Of a stretch of 64,000 nt of DNA, positions 38,286-50,481 are shown piece after piece. The DNA comes from Dolomedes plantarius. Its lineage: Eukaryota > Arthropoda > Arachnida > Araneae > Dolomedidae. Position numbers and translations under genes: made by a program. The stretch spans positions 131,694,375 to 131,758,374 of the forward strand of contig OU015496.1 of the NCBI GenBank assembly GCA_907164885.2. Direction: 5' to 3'. Position 1 is the stretch's first letter; each line of letters opens with the position of its first letter. A model generated the notes under the pieces. It was not told the origin of the DNA, ran no database searches, and saw nothing but the letters and a program-made list of their open reading frames with translations.

Positions 38286-40350
38286 CACTAGAACCGCCGT
38301 CAAAAAAGTATACCTAGAACCTCCGAAGCGGTCATTTTGACCGATGTGGTCTACAGTGTATTATTATAGCTTACTTGCCATATTTTACTCTTAATATCAT
38401 TTATTACTATTATTATCAGCATTTCCAATATTATATGTTATAATTATTTCTATAATAAAAAAGGTTTTTCATGAGGAATTGTATACACTTTTTAAAGAAA
38501 TTTAAATAAAAACAAATAAATTAATAAAATTAAACACTGTGCAACATACTGTTTCCATTATATTTTATACAATTAATAAAAATGATAAAATTAATAAAAA
38601 TGATACAGTTAATACAAATGATACAAATAATACTAATGATACAAATTGATAGATATCAATTTCTGATGGGAATTACTAACAATTCCTGGCAAATAGAAAT
38701 TAACTGAATGGATATAAATGGAGGGTTAACGCATACATAGCTCATCTTATACTTAGTTACATTTCTTCTTTCCTGCGGAATAAAATCAAACATACTATGT
38801 TATTTTTAGCTAAAATAAAGCTAAAATGTTTCCCAAAATGAAAAGAATGTACCTCATGTATGTGAATGAACTAAACAATGTCTTTCCCACAATTTTCACA
38901 AAAAATCTTTTTTACCGCATTTGCGGTGCATTTGCCGCAAGTCGGTTTCCTGTAAACTTCACACTTGTCAATTTTTTTATTGCCTTTTCAACTAGAACTT
39001 TGGCACTGCTTTCTCTTTTTAGCTTCTTTATCACTAGTAAGTGAGGATGTACTGGATAATGAAATCTTCGATGTCTTCATCGAGTTTGCATATGATTCTA
39101 GCAGCTCGGATCTTAATTGCAAAAGAATGTTGCGCCGTCGAATATTATTTCAGTGACTTTCTTATATAGTATCTAAGAATTAACGCCCGAGAGATCAAGC
39201 ACATTATAAAATTCATAAAGAGGCCACCGTCTAGAACAAGCTTTTGCGGAATAACTCCGTGTCATTCGGTCGAGCACGTCAACTCCATTTTCGTTCAATA
39301 ATCGAACTTTACAGTTTCTGGTAAGTGTTTCTCATCAGTTGCCACTGTAACTGATGAATGTAGTGAACTTAACAGTAAAACATTTTTGTTTCTCTTTCCT
39401 TGATAAACTATCAAATTTATATAATTTCTGGCAAATTTTTGCTGCTGAAAAAGGCATGTTTTTCATTTTTTATGGCCCGAGGAATTTCTTTTCTACCATG
39501 ACTGACTGTGCCAACAATGCTTGCTTTCATTGACTTCAGCTTTTCTGCAAGACACAATGAAGTAAAGAAGTTATCTGTTGTAATGTTGTAATCTTTCTAG
39601 AAGTATGGTTTCATTAGATGAAGAACAGCATATTCAGATTAACTTTGTTTGCTTGGTCGGTCATCATTTTTGGTCTAAGTAAGGGTATGCATTCAGTAAA
39701 TATTTTGTTTCAACATCTGCCAATAGCCTAAACTTTATGCCAAATTTATCAGGCTTCTGTGGCATATACTCTATGAACTTTTATCTTGCTTTGGTAGAAA
39801 AAAGTTTCTCATCGATGGTAAAGTTTTCTCCTGGATTATAATTAGAAATGCAGTTCTCAATAAATGGATTCCATATTTCGGATACTAATGCGGATTTATC
39901 ATCTGCAAGGCGTTGTTTTCTGATTGACTATATCAAATCGTACGTATCTCCTTATTTCACGATATCTATTTCGAGACATGGTTTCAAGAAAAATACGATT
40001 TCCACATAAATTATCCCACATTCTTTCTAATTCAATATTTTTAGCCTCAAATGTTCCTCTCGCATATAATAGGCAAACAATAAATGCATCCAATTCATCT
40101 AGCGACATCTAATATGTGAAATATAGATTAAAAATGACTACTGCCATTTTGACCGCTCAGGCGGTTCTAGGTATAGTACCCCCATACTCCATAAAATTTT
40201 GCTAAATGGAAAATTTATCACCGGGATATCATAACTTACTGTATTTTAGGAAAAGTCAAGGCAGCTGAAAGTTATACTCTTAATAGAAACAAATTGGCAT
40301 GAAGTGAAAGTTTCAAAACGGTCAAAATGACCGCCTTGGCGGCTCTAGTG
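38286..40350 (-). mobile_element. piggyBac-type transposon, decayed
   Basis: The TTAA duplications at 38282-38285 and 40351-40354 are the exact hallmark of piggyBac. The ends are CACTAGAACCGCC (left) and, in reverse complement, CACTAGAGCCGCC (right), followed on both sides by a GCGGTCATTTTGACCG-like palindromic motif. A second internal copy of the CTAGAACCGCC...GCGGTCAAAATG motif lies at about 40140-40175. The enclosed transposase gene is on the minus strand. Length is 2065 bp. Confidence 0.92.
38871..40108 (-). pseudogene. piggyBac transposase pseudogene
   Basis: piggyBac transposases excise seamlessly at TTAA through a DDD catalytic core and bind ends with a C-terminal cysteine-rich domain. 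Here the first open part (40108 to 39899) reads MSLDELDAFIVCLLYARG, then MSRNRYREIRRYVRFD, the entry to the DDE_Tnp_1_7 domain. The middle is full of stops, but LDGGLFMNFIMCLISRAL near 39200 matches the usual RRWPLxxFYNVLDLxxxNA segment. The C terminus (38960 to 38871) keeps KCEVYRKPTCGKCTANAV, then FCENCGK and a stop: the Cys-rich finger. The acidic N-terminal part is missing. Confidence 0.85.
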
Positions 40351-40512
40351 TTAAATTACTTAAGTAACCGGAAAGTACTTCTACGAAGTAAGAGAGAGTG
40401 GGAAAAGGTACAAGGTCCTCAAATGTCCCCACTGTGGATGATCAGTAAACATTAAGGTGGCACCAGGGCGTGGTGTTCGTTCACTTATACGGTGTCCGCA
40501 TCGAAAGGCACC
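40351..40512 (+). mobile_element. SINE (family I), tail half, split by piggyBac
   Basis: Continues the unit begun at 38206, with the landmarks AGAGAGAGTGGGAAAAGGTAC, GGTGGCACCAGGGCGTGG and GTTCACTTATACGGTGTCC shared in order with the copies at 59536 and 60540. Confidence 0.75.
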
Positions 40513-42554
40513 AACGATTGTTGCGGTTAACTCGGGAGTAGTCGCACGTTGGTCGATTCACCACCATTTTTCAATTGTTCCCCTGTAACCTCCCTCCCCT
40601 TAAACTTGTATTGTTAAGATTCCTGGTACCAGACCTTATGTATTATTCCTACCCACGTGTGAGATACCAGCATCCTCTCCCGGTTTTCTTGAAAGTAATT
40701 GCTTTTGAAAGATGAAATCGGTTGTTTCGACCACGGTGCGACTACTGGGTCAGCAGGGTTTTGCACCTGGCGGCATACTGTTATCAAGCTCATTGTGAGT
40801 CCCATATCTGGCACAGGACGAAACGTTACAATGGACGACTTGTTTACATCTGTTCCTTTAGTTAAGACACTTTTAAAGCAGTAAAATTTGACAATAGTGG
40901 GGACATTAAGGGAAAATAAAAATGAGATCCCACAAGCATTCCTACCTTCTTAACTAAAGCAGGGAGATCTAAAGCATTCTTATCTAAAGAAGAGAGAAAT
41001 ATTTTCCTGTGAGTTTAGATTTCAGAGAGGCGTGACTCTTGTTTCTTATGTTCCTCAAAAGAATGCTGCTGTTTCATTGATTTCTACAATGTATAATAAT
41101 AATTCCACTGATAACCCATAAAAAAGAAACCAGAAATAATTAATTTCTGTAATGAGACAAAAGTAGGTGTGGACTTTGTAGATGACATAAAAGCCGTTTT
41201 AAGGAAAAGTAATAGATGGCCACTTACTATATATTTCTCTCTTATGAGCATTGCTGGCATAAACTACCGAATTATATTTCAATGAAATACGGGAGATAAG
41301 ATAGAACGACGTCATTTTTTGAAGAATCTTGCACTTAAATTATTGAAGGAGCACGTAAATGAAATAAAAAAATATCAACCTTACCCAATCCTTTAAAAAT
41401 AAAAACTGCTTAATTTTGTGAAGAATCCCCCAAAATAGCTCTACGATCCCCCAAAGAAGAACGATGTATGCATTGCACAACAAAACAAAATAGGAAAATG
41501 AAGTAAACATGTCGGAAATGTTGCTAATATATATACAAAGAACATTCATTTAACGTATGTGTGAAATGAAAAAACAAAACAATAAAACTATTTTTTAGCA
41601 ATATATTATTGATTTAGATTTAATTTATAAATATATAAAAGTGTATCAATGGTATCATCTGTTAGATGACGAAAATTATGTTAATATCCATTGAAAACTA
41701 TTAATTCTTATATCTATATTTTCCCCGCATTGCTAACGGCGGGGACCGACACGCGACTATTAACGTTCTAAAAAGAAACACGACTACTCTAGGGTTAAAA
41801 CGCAAATATTTTCAGTGACAACTGCCCCGCATTGGCAAATAACAACAACAACAACAACACTTCGCTTTTTGGACTCGGGTTGGAAATTTTCAGACGTGTT
41901 TATCACAAATGCATAATCTGATGTTTATTTTTAAGAAATAATATTAAGGGTCATACGGTACCCTTTCAACTTTTTTTTATTTTAAGTTTTACGGTGAAAG
42001 TTTTGGTTATATTATACTTTATTATTTATTTATAAACAAAATTTTTAAAAAAATCTTTACAATTTTCATTTTTAATTAAAATAAAATTTTTTTGAAAAAA
42101 TTCATTTTAAAAAAAATCTTTGCTACTTTTTTAATTTTTGATATTTATGCTCCAAATTTTTTTATATATTTCTTGAAATAGATCACATAAAACTGTGCAT
42201 GGATATTTTAGATGCTTCTTGTTTTAGATTTGATATAATATTTTTGCTGTCATGTATAGTGACAGACGAGAAAATCTTATCAATTCTAAGTTTAAGCATG
42301 GTTTAAAAAATAACTATAAATCCTAATGGTAATTCCCATGCACAATTTTATCAATAACATAATAAAAATTATGTACACTAAAATTTAACACCTCTATCTT
42401 AATTTTTAAAAAAGCCTTAGCATTTTTAGTTCATCAAAGTCGAGAAAAAATGCACATGGAGAAAAACCAATTTAAAGTTTTCATTTGTGAAAATAACAAT
42501 TTAAACAATCATGTAAATATTTTTAAAAAATCTATTAAATGTGTATCTCTACTA
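40513..42554. other. Intergenic DNA without a supported gene
   Basis: Short frames only. A small (CAA)n run lies near 41842-41860. A GC-rich patch at about 41728-41770 has a CCCCGC...GCGGGG hairpin that could be part of an eroded Helitron end, but I could not find its partner. Confidence 0.45.
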
Positions 42555-43270
42555 CTATTTGAATACCCGTGCTTCGGTACTGAGTACATTCAAATTAAAT
42601 ACAACGGTCAATATATGCAATTAATGCCGAAAAATATATTTCTGAAAAAATCGTAAAGATGTTTTTATAGACAAAATAACGTAGAAGAAAATATTCAAAT
42701 TAAATACAACGGTCAATGCATGAAATTAATTTGTATGTTTAATATCCATAAAACATACAAATTTGAATTAAATTCTTAAAAAACTTCCATCCAAATTAGT
42801 CTAATGGTTAAATTTTACCTTTTACTGTATTTTAATATATTTTTTGTCAATTTATTTCGTTGTTATGCACGTGACGAAAAATGAATTTAAAGTATCACAA
42901 AAAGAAAAGAAATCTCGTGATAAGCAATTAATAAATTAAATTCTAATAATTAATCTTCAAAAATTCAGTAAAAATCCGAAAATGTAGATAAAGATTCGAA
43001 AAAGATTTCATTTTAAAGGCTTTTTTATGATCTTTCTTGTGATATCAATATTATAACTCTCCGATTATCGGTTCAATTGCAGACTTTAAAAAGTTACAAA
43101 AACAGCTTAAAAGTTTAATTTTAAAAAAATCTAAGAATTTTTTTTTTAAATCTTTCTTATTGCACCCCTACACTATGAGACGAAACACCATGCTAAATTT
43201 CAGCCCTTTAGGTCTAGCGGTTTGGTCTGTGCGTTATAAGTTAGTTACGGAACTGTTTTATATAGAGAGA
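42555..43270 (-). mobile_element. Short non-autonomous Helitron, 3' end mutated
   Basis: On the minus strand the 5' end reads TCTCTCTATATAAAACAG (preceded by A at 43271), followed by an ACGCACAGACC block as in other arthropod Helitrons. The 3' side ends near 42555 in GTACCGAAGCACGGGTATTC, then AAATAGT, where CTAGT is expected, so the terminal tetranucleotide has changed. No coding capacity. Confidence 0.55.
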
Positions 43271-44048
43271 TTATGCTCTCTGTATTTCAATTTTTAATCA
43301 AGTTCGTAACTGGTATGGACATTTTACAGTTACGAGAGAGAGCCCCTGAGACCCGTGAACTCAGTCTGGAAACCTTTGATGTACAGTGCTAAAAAATTAC
43401 CAAACATGAACTGAACAATACAGGAAAATTTTAAAAATCTTTTAATGAATTTTTAAGTACAATCCTTTTCATCTTTAACAAGAATAGAGTCAATTAAAAG
43501 CATAAAAATTATTTATTATTTATTAAGAAGAATGTGTTTAGATAGAATATTTTCTATTACACATTAATAGTAACTTAATCATGTAATATTCATGGGAAAT
43601 AAACAATTCAAGGGATTTTGGAACAGTAAAAAAAAAATTATATATATAGTCAGCACTTTTAAAATAAAAAAATGATTATTATAAATAATGCTACTTATCT
43701 AAAATGAAATATATATATACGTGTATATATATTTTCGCATCATCCGGAAAAAATGATAAGACCAACCTTTAAATTCTCCCAAGATATCTATTACTCTCCG
43801 AAGGTATTGGGGGAAAATATGAATGTGAGAAAAACCTGGTGCGCAATACTTGCTACAAAATGTCAAAGCATTCTAACATCATAGATCATATTTCCATTTT
43901 CCTCGTTTTCTATTAGTATAGGTAAGGAAATATATATATCTTAAAGGGGTGTATAAATGTACAAAAAGATATTTTCTGAGTCCAAGAATTGCTCAGCACA
44001 AGATTTCATACGTGCTGCCTAAAGAAAATCTTTAGAGAATATAAATAG

Positions 44049-44126
<78 letters not shown>

Positions 44127-44713
44127 ATCTCTTAAATTTTAATATAAATATCCAAAACTTTGCATAATGCAGGAAATATTATCTCATTAGTTCCCTTCAA
44201 AAGATTCCATGCGCATTTCAAAAATAAAATCTAGAAAGAATCTACCTTACGGGTAATATAATATTAATGCTGCATGTATACCGATTTCATTTCATATTCC
44301 ATAACTGTCAAAATTATGCAAAATCCTTTCATGAATACGTCATGAAAGTATCTCCTAGAAAACCAAAAAGATGATAACTACCATATTAATATAAAATTAT
44401 AATTTTTGAAATAAGATGTAAGACTTAGGTATTAGAATTTGGGTTTTTCTCTCTAGGAAGGAAATTAAGCCTGTTAGGAAATTTAGAAATTTTTTATGTG
44501 TTTGAAGCTGTCACACATTTTTTCGGTGAAAACTGAATCAGACAAATCTGGATAAAAAATATCCGAATTTTATTTACTTTTCTATTGAATATTGCAAGAT
44601 ATTATTTTATGTTGTTTAATAGTCAATTTTTTTATAATATTGTTTGCAATATCTGTATATCACATCCGTAATAGTACACAAATCTCTCACTCTCTGTATA
44701 TTCATACATATAA

Positions 44714-44804
<91 letters not shown>

Positions 44805-44999
44805 TATAATTGACAAATTTAAAATATGCTTTAGAACTATTACAAAATGAATATTTACATTATTCTTCCTTAGTTTTATGCTCTTTGTTGAAATAAATGT
44901 GCGTTTAATACTCAAATGTAGTATCTTCTTATGAAAGAGAAAACAAGTTAAAAATTTAATGTAAGTTTGATAACAGCCCAACAAACACAGAGGCATCGG
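43271..44999. other. AT-rich DNA with two (TA)n tracts
   Basis: The (TA)n tracts are at 44055-44124 and 44718-44801. The 593 bp between them were checked for terminal inverted repeats because several transposons in this window sit between such tracts. None were found. Confidence 0.5.
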
Positions 45000-45320
45000 G
45001 CCGGGGTCGGAAGGTTCCGGCTAGCCGATTTCTCCATTGCCGGGCCGGCGCATTAGGTCAGTATCGTTTCCGTCACGGTCGTGTCCTCTCGCCCGCGACT
45101 ACCCCGTCGAGTTCTGGGCCGCTTCCGGTAGGAATAGAGCCATCGTTCATCCGACTACGAACCGTCAGACAGCCGCGACGAAGCCATCAATGTGGATAGA
45201 AAGCCGTCGCGTAACCGGAGGTTGACGGGCCGGTTACGGGAGCAATAATTGGTGCCGACAGGCCGTCAAGTACCCATCTCGCAGCCAGCAAAGCGCCGTG
45301 AATCAGGGCAACTCGCCAGT
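45000..45320. other. GC-rich island of unknown origin
   Basis: About 300 bp of roughly 60% G+C with many CpG dinucleotides, in surroundings near 30% G+C. It contains a 9-bp inverted repeat CGTAACCGG (45210-45218) / CCGGTTACG (45230-45238). A 62-codon frame at 45037-45225 matches nothing I know. It could be the 5' promoter region of a retroelement, a host CpG promoter or a fragment of a high-GC repeat. I cannot decide. Confidence 0.5.
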
Positions 45321-45959
45321 AGTGAGCCGGAATCGGAATACCGGCAGATTTTCAAAGTTTTTCGTAGAACCCTTTCTTTCACATGCTTTTTATTTTTATT
45401 AATGAGATTGTTTTTAACCTTTATATATAATATGATCTGATATCTACCCTTTGACTTTTTTTTTTCTGGCTCTCCATGTATAACTAGTATTGATATTTTT
45501 AACTGTTCCCCTTTTCTCGTGTATTTTCAGGTAATAGTAAATATTAATCTCTGCTATTACCTAAAATTTTTATTCAGAATAATTCCTGAAAATCAGGAAT
45601 TACCCGATTATATAATCTTAATTTATATAATTTATTTGAAAATGATTAAAAATTAAAATTGAATGTAGTTCAATGTTTTATGAATTTTATTCAGTCTTTT
45701 TTTTTAGTAGTTGACAAGTGAAAAAAATGTTTCATTGTTTTGCATATCAAAGAGTGATTCGTTGTTAAATCTTAGCTGTTCATGAAATATCTTTTTTGAG
45801 ACATCTTCAAATAGGTCTTGAAAAGTTTATTCTTTGGAAATAAAAAATAATAATATTCTGTCATCCTACAGTCTTATCATATTGCTGAATATGATAAGAC
45901 TGAAAATTAAACATACCTTTCGGTCATTGTCCAATGATGGTATATTTAAAAAAATGTTG
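45321..45959. other. AT-rich DNA with a palindrome
   Basis: No coding region. It contains the inverted repeat listed at 45869. Confidence 0.5.
45869..45902. repeat. Perfect inverted repeat, 15-bp arms, 4-nt loop
   Basis: CAGTCTTATCATATT (45869-45883), loop GCTG, then the exact reverse complement (45888-45902). No T-run or gene follows that would make it a transcription terminator. Confidence 0.9.
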
Positions 45960-46440
45960 AAAATAAAAAAAATCCCACACAGTCGAGCAGCGGAGAGATA
46001 GCAGATGTGGTGTTTCTAATCCCTGGTGTAGGAACTCCCTGGTGTAGGAAAAATTATAACTCCCTGGTGTAGGAAAGCATACACCGAGTCCAAGAGATCC
46101 CGCCGTAAAAGAGAATCACAGACAAAATCCTGCTCAACCGACAGCTGTCTCAAAGAGACGCCCATACATTCTGTGAGTAGAAGTGGGGAAAGAGCAATGA
46201 CAAACAGAAAAAGATTTCTCCCCCTCCACGAATTTCATTCTACGGAGGTGTTCGCTTCTAAGTCCCGCCATGGCCGCAAATGTCCAACCTCGAAGTAGAG
46301 AAATAAGACAGCAACTGTGTCGAAATATAATTGGTGTAAATAGCGTGCGCCAAAGTTTCGCCAAAGACTTAGATGACGGAAAATCGCCAATCTGTGTACG
46401 TCATGATCGCACGCTCGCCAAACGTATTTTGTCAATAGAT
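45960..46440. other. Moderate-GC segment with triplicated CCCTGGTGTAGGAA
   Basis: Three exact copies of the 14-mer CCCTGGTGTAGGAA at 46021, 46037 and 46062, followed by about 350 bp of higher G+C with overlapping minus-strand frames (46134-46435) that match no family. Possibly part of an old LTR or a host promoter; unassigned. Confidence 0.4.
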
Positions 46441-47915
46441 CGCTGAACTTATATTTATATGTGTAGTAATTTACACGGACATCGAAAAATTTAAAACAGT
46501 ATTTTGGGGAGCTGGGACTGAAAAAAACTCTTCTGGAATAAAAGTCTTTTTGAGTCCATAGACACTTTTCTTTTATTAATTTTTATTTTTATTTTCTGGA
46601 AATATATTTTTTTTTAACTTTCAGCTTTCTTGTGATCAAAATGTTTATGCTTTAAAACAAATACTTAGATTCTGATTTTTCAGCTTCCATCAAAGAATTT
46701 TCAGCTACGGCTTAAAATACATGAAAAGTTAAATCAATTTTTTAGACTAAATTAGCCATGTTTCAGAATTTCAGTAATGTGAAATACTACTTTTCATGCG
46801 GGAAAAAAATCCTTTTATGTAGACGATCAGCTTAAAGCGTTAAAAATACATATTAGATAAAGATTAGGTTAGTAAAAAATTATAAAGATTTTTTTTTTCC
46901 CTGAGGCTTTGAAATTTCTTGTAACTTCTCGCTGAAAGCTTTTAATAGATGGCTCTCTGAACCCCTTGAAACGATTTAATGGATGCCACTGGCCTAATAA
47001 TTTTTAAGAAACTTAGAATTAAATTTTCTCATTCTGGAATGTATACATGTGTAGGGGGGACTACAAAGTGCCTGAAAGAAATAGGAAGATGGGAAATATT
47101 TAGGTACATGAAAATGGAACGAATGACTATCGAACATGGGGACATCTATATCTGTCAAAATTTTCTAAATTATCTGCAAGTGTAAATAGCATCATTGTTC
47201 TTAATATATATTAAGCACATTTGCGACCGTTTCAAGATAAAAAATCATTAAAAAAACTGCGTTCTTTACATGTTTATTTTTTATCAAAATGTTGTTGTAT
47301 TGATATTAGGAGTTTAGATGTATAATTGAGATAGTCATTTTATTTAACTGGCATCTGTTTTTCGACTTAAAAATGGAGAATGAGTTTTTAAGTCTTACGT
47401 ATTGACAAAAAGTTTCCCATTGTTTTAAAGGAGTGGGGGTGGGTAAGAAGAATACTTCTAATAAAATCATTCACCGATTTAACTTGCTTAGGCTTGACCT
47501 AGAGAAAAACTTTTTTAATGACTCATGCACAGTAATTAAACTCAGTGCCTCGATCATTTATTTTTTTTCAGCGTATCAGCGACTACGAAAGTATGTATTA
47601 TAATTATTGTATGTTACCTAACTGCATATATTGATCTAATAAGTAAAGATAAATTTGAAGAGAATCACTATTCTTGGCTTGCACCAAAAACTATTAACTT
47701 TTGGAAATTTAAATAGTTACATTCATTAATTTTAAGGCCAAAAATCTTAAATAATATCTTACAAGTCCAGTTCTTAAAGAAATTAATTAATTTTTTACTC
47801 AAAAATGGATGGCTCACTATTATGATATTACAGATTTTTTTTCTTTTTCTTAAAAAAATATGATTTAAATTAAATCCATGAATAAAAATCTGGACGACCC
47901 ATAAGACCTAATTTC
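46441..47915. other. AT-rich DNA, nothing recognised
   Basis: Only short frames, such as 46979-47185 (68 codons), without recognisable motifs. Confidence 0.5.
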
Positions 47916-48370
47916 TCAACCTTTACCCTGACGGACTGCCGAGCGAGGGCAACGCCCCCTTCTCACTTGAGGGGGTGTTGGCGAGAGAAAGCATTCCCCA
48001 TATGTTTTAGATGCGAGGGAAGAAATTATTCGCCCCAATTCTGAGAAAAAAGGGGCCTTTACTTGCCACCTGCAAACAAAGAGTGTCCACACAAGGGGTT
48101 GGGCGGGAGAGAAAGAAAACGACTTCTCAGAAGGTTTAAGTCCCCAGAATTGACCCTGACAAAGAATCTGACCCTGAGTGGATAATAAACTCATGACAAA
48201 AAAAAACAGGCTGTCGAGAAAGCAAGCTGATCGTTTGATTTTACTGTTAGATTTTTAAGTTCGATTCCGGTATACGAGCAAACTGCTCGGGTGAAATTCG
48301 GATGAAATCCGACGAACAGGGAAATCTCTCCGTTAAAGACCATGAATGGTCTTAGTTGAATAATTATCTG
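47916..48370. other. Moderate-GC segment with a B-box-like motif
   Basis: A 92-codon minus-strand frame (47916-48194) resembles no known protein. At about 48258-48270 the sequence AAGTTCGATTCCGG is a good RNA polymerase III B box, but I see no convincing A box upstream, so a SINE head is only a possibility. Confidence 0.3.
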
Positions 48371-49628
48371 AATAAATTATTACTATTATTAATTAATATC
48401 GCTTAAAAGCTTTTTATTCCCGAATTTTCGCCTAAAAGTAGTAAAAAAATATTTTCGAATTTATTCGCATGCATTTCGTAAATACGAAAATTAAGTATCC
48501 CTACTAAGTATCCTACCTCATTGTACTCGGTGACAGTGATTAAGCATTATCAGAGACTAAATAGATGCCGATGTTTGGCACGTGAAAGAAAGTGCATTTC
48601 TTGTGGGCATTTCTCATGGGTGAATGGAACAGATTGTGTTTAAATTTTACCTCTGCGAAGCTATTAGTAATTTTTTTGAAAAAAATAAAATATTTATCTG
48701 AATCTGAATGTTTTTATCTGTTTATGAAAAATAATCAACAATGAGGAAAATATTGTTTTTCTTCTAACTTCAAATAATTAAGAAAATATTATATGACTGC
48801 AAAATTGTTATTCAAACTGAACCATGAAATTATCGTAAAAAGCATTTTTATTTTCATTAAACAAGTGCAGCTGTAAAGGTGAAGACTTGCATCGCAAACA
48901 AGATATACGCAGAATCCTTGTATGAAGAAAAAAATTAGTAAACTATCTATTTACTAGCACATTAAAAGCTACTAAAATACTCTCAACATTTACATACGTA
49001 CAAACACACACTTTCTAATTTAATCTATGATGACATTTTTTTTTTTTTATTTTTTATTTTTTTTTATGAAGCGTTTTCGGAAAACATGAATACCGTTCAT
49101 ATCAATGGGTGTTAGAACTTTACATCTACGTTGGTCAGCTATGTGAAATTTATTTGCAGTCAACAATATCCCCCTTGAAGTTCCCCTTGAGGTAATTGAC
49201 ATGGTTAGGCTCCCTGATGACGAGACCTGTCGGTTACCTCTGTTGTTTTATGGTTCAGTTCCGGCACTTATACAGAATCTTGCCGTTGGTGCGTGGATGC
49301 CTAGAGTGCTTGATTTCTGTTTGTTTTTTGTCTATTTTAGTATAATTTTTTATCTATATCTGTTGGATTATTTATTTGTTTTTTTCATTATGGGGATATG
49401 AAGCTTCTGCGCTATCCTTTATTGAAAATGTTTTCTTTGCAGGATATATTTTATGTTATAGTAATTTAGCAGTCTATGCTTGAATTTTAATTTTGTTTAT
49501 TTCTATTATTTACTTTTTACGTTCTATACATCACTAGGTATAAAGTATGCGAATAAATACTGTTAAAAATGACGAATATAATTCAATGTAAATCAATATT
49601 TTAATAACAATATTTTGACTGTATAGAG
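48371..49628. other. AT-rich DNA, nothing recognised
   Basis: Poly-T stretches near 49038-49068. No gene or transposon ends seen up to the hAT-like terminus at 49629. Confidence 0.5.
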
Positions 49629-50340
49629 CAGGGGTGGCCAAAGCGGCGACCGCGGTCGACTGGTAAACCGTGTAACTATTACCAGTCGCCCGCCTGCCTG
49701 ATATGTAATTGGTTGGGTATCAAAATGGATTTATTACTCTTTGTAAAAGTGATGATGATATTCCAAGTCTAACAAACTACCATTGCATTATCCAACAGCA
49801 GGCATTGTGCTCAAAAATATTGAATTCAGATGTGATGAATTTCGCATTTTAAATAGTTAATTCTATTCGTGGAAGAAGTTTGCAAAGACGCAGATTCAGA
49901 GCATTGCTAGAGGAACGTGAATCTGATTTCGGGGAACTACTTTTACACACTGCCGTACGCTGGCTAAGCCGTGCTAAGTTTTAAAAAGATTCTTGGATCT
50001 TTTTCCTGACATAAAATAATTATGGCAACTGTTAATACATCATATCCTCAATTGGAAGATAAGTACATTACAGGAAAGCTCAATGAATTAAATTTGCAAC
50101 TTCAAGGAAAGAACAAAACATTAACAAAAATGGTTAGCGATGTTAATGCATTCAAGGGGAAACTTACATTCCTAGAAGCACAATTGAGGAGAGGAGATTT
50201 AAAACAATTTGAAAATATGGCAGCAAATTTTTAATATATGCTCAAATGAATGCGATCAATATGCTGATAAGATATCTCTGTTACGAAATGAGTTTCTAGA
50301 AGATTTAAAGATATTTATAAAACAGAGGATATAATATTAT
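49629..50340 (+). mobile_element. hAT (Charlie-type) transposon remnant
   Basis: CAGGGGTGGCCAAAGCGGCG at 49629 matches the start of Charlie-type hAT terminal repeats as I know them. A hAT transposase fragment follows on the same strand. No right terminus was found before the homopolymer run at 50440, so the element is internally deleted or truncated. Confidence 0.6.
49855..50340 (+). pseudogene. GTF2IRD2/ZBED-like hAT transposase fragment
   Basis: The frame near 49855-49985 reads VNSIRGRSLQRRRFRALLEE, then LLLHTAVRWLSRAKF. Further on (50052-50230) comes a region with LNELNLQLQGKNKTLTKMV, then AFKGKLTFLEAQL. These are consecutive signature blocks of the hAT transposases from which vertebrate GTF2IRD2 was domesticated. 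They cover the C-terminal half of the catalytic core. Stops and a deletion separate the blocks, and the N-terminal BED finger and first catalytic residues are missing. Confidence 0.75.
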
Positions 50341-50439
50341 TCATGTCATTCCCATTCAATGATGAAATAAAAAATAGAAGAAATATCAATAAAATTAAAA
50401 ACGGTAGTGTTATTCATTGCAAAATCAGTACTCTTACCC

Positions 50440-50448
50440 CCCCCCCCC

Positions 50449-50480
<32 letters not shown>
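50440..50480. repeat. Poly-C / poly-A run
   Basis: A run of about 13 C followed by about 30 A. It could be a retroposon tail, but no element body is recognisable to its left apart from the hAT remnant. Confidence 0.9.

Positions 50481-50481
<1 letters not shown>

Noticed and set aside
44125..44717. Segment between two (TA)n tracts as a possible non-autonomous transposon
   Set aside because: No inverted repeats at its two ends and no internal similarity to elements here.
48211..48370. tRNA gene suggested by a good B box
   Set aside because: No matching A box, acceptor stem or anticodon stem could be drawn. At most a SINE fragment.
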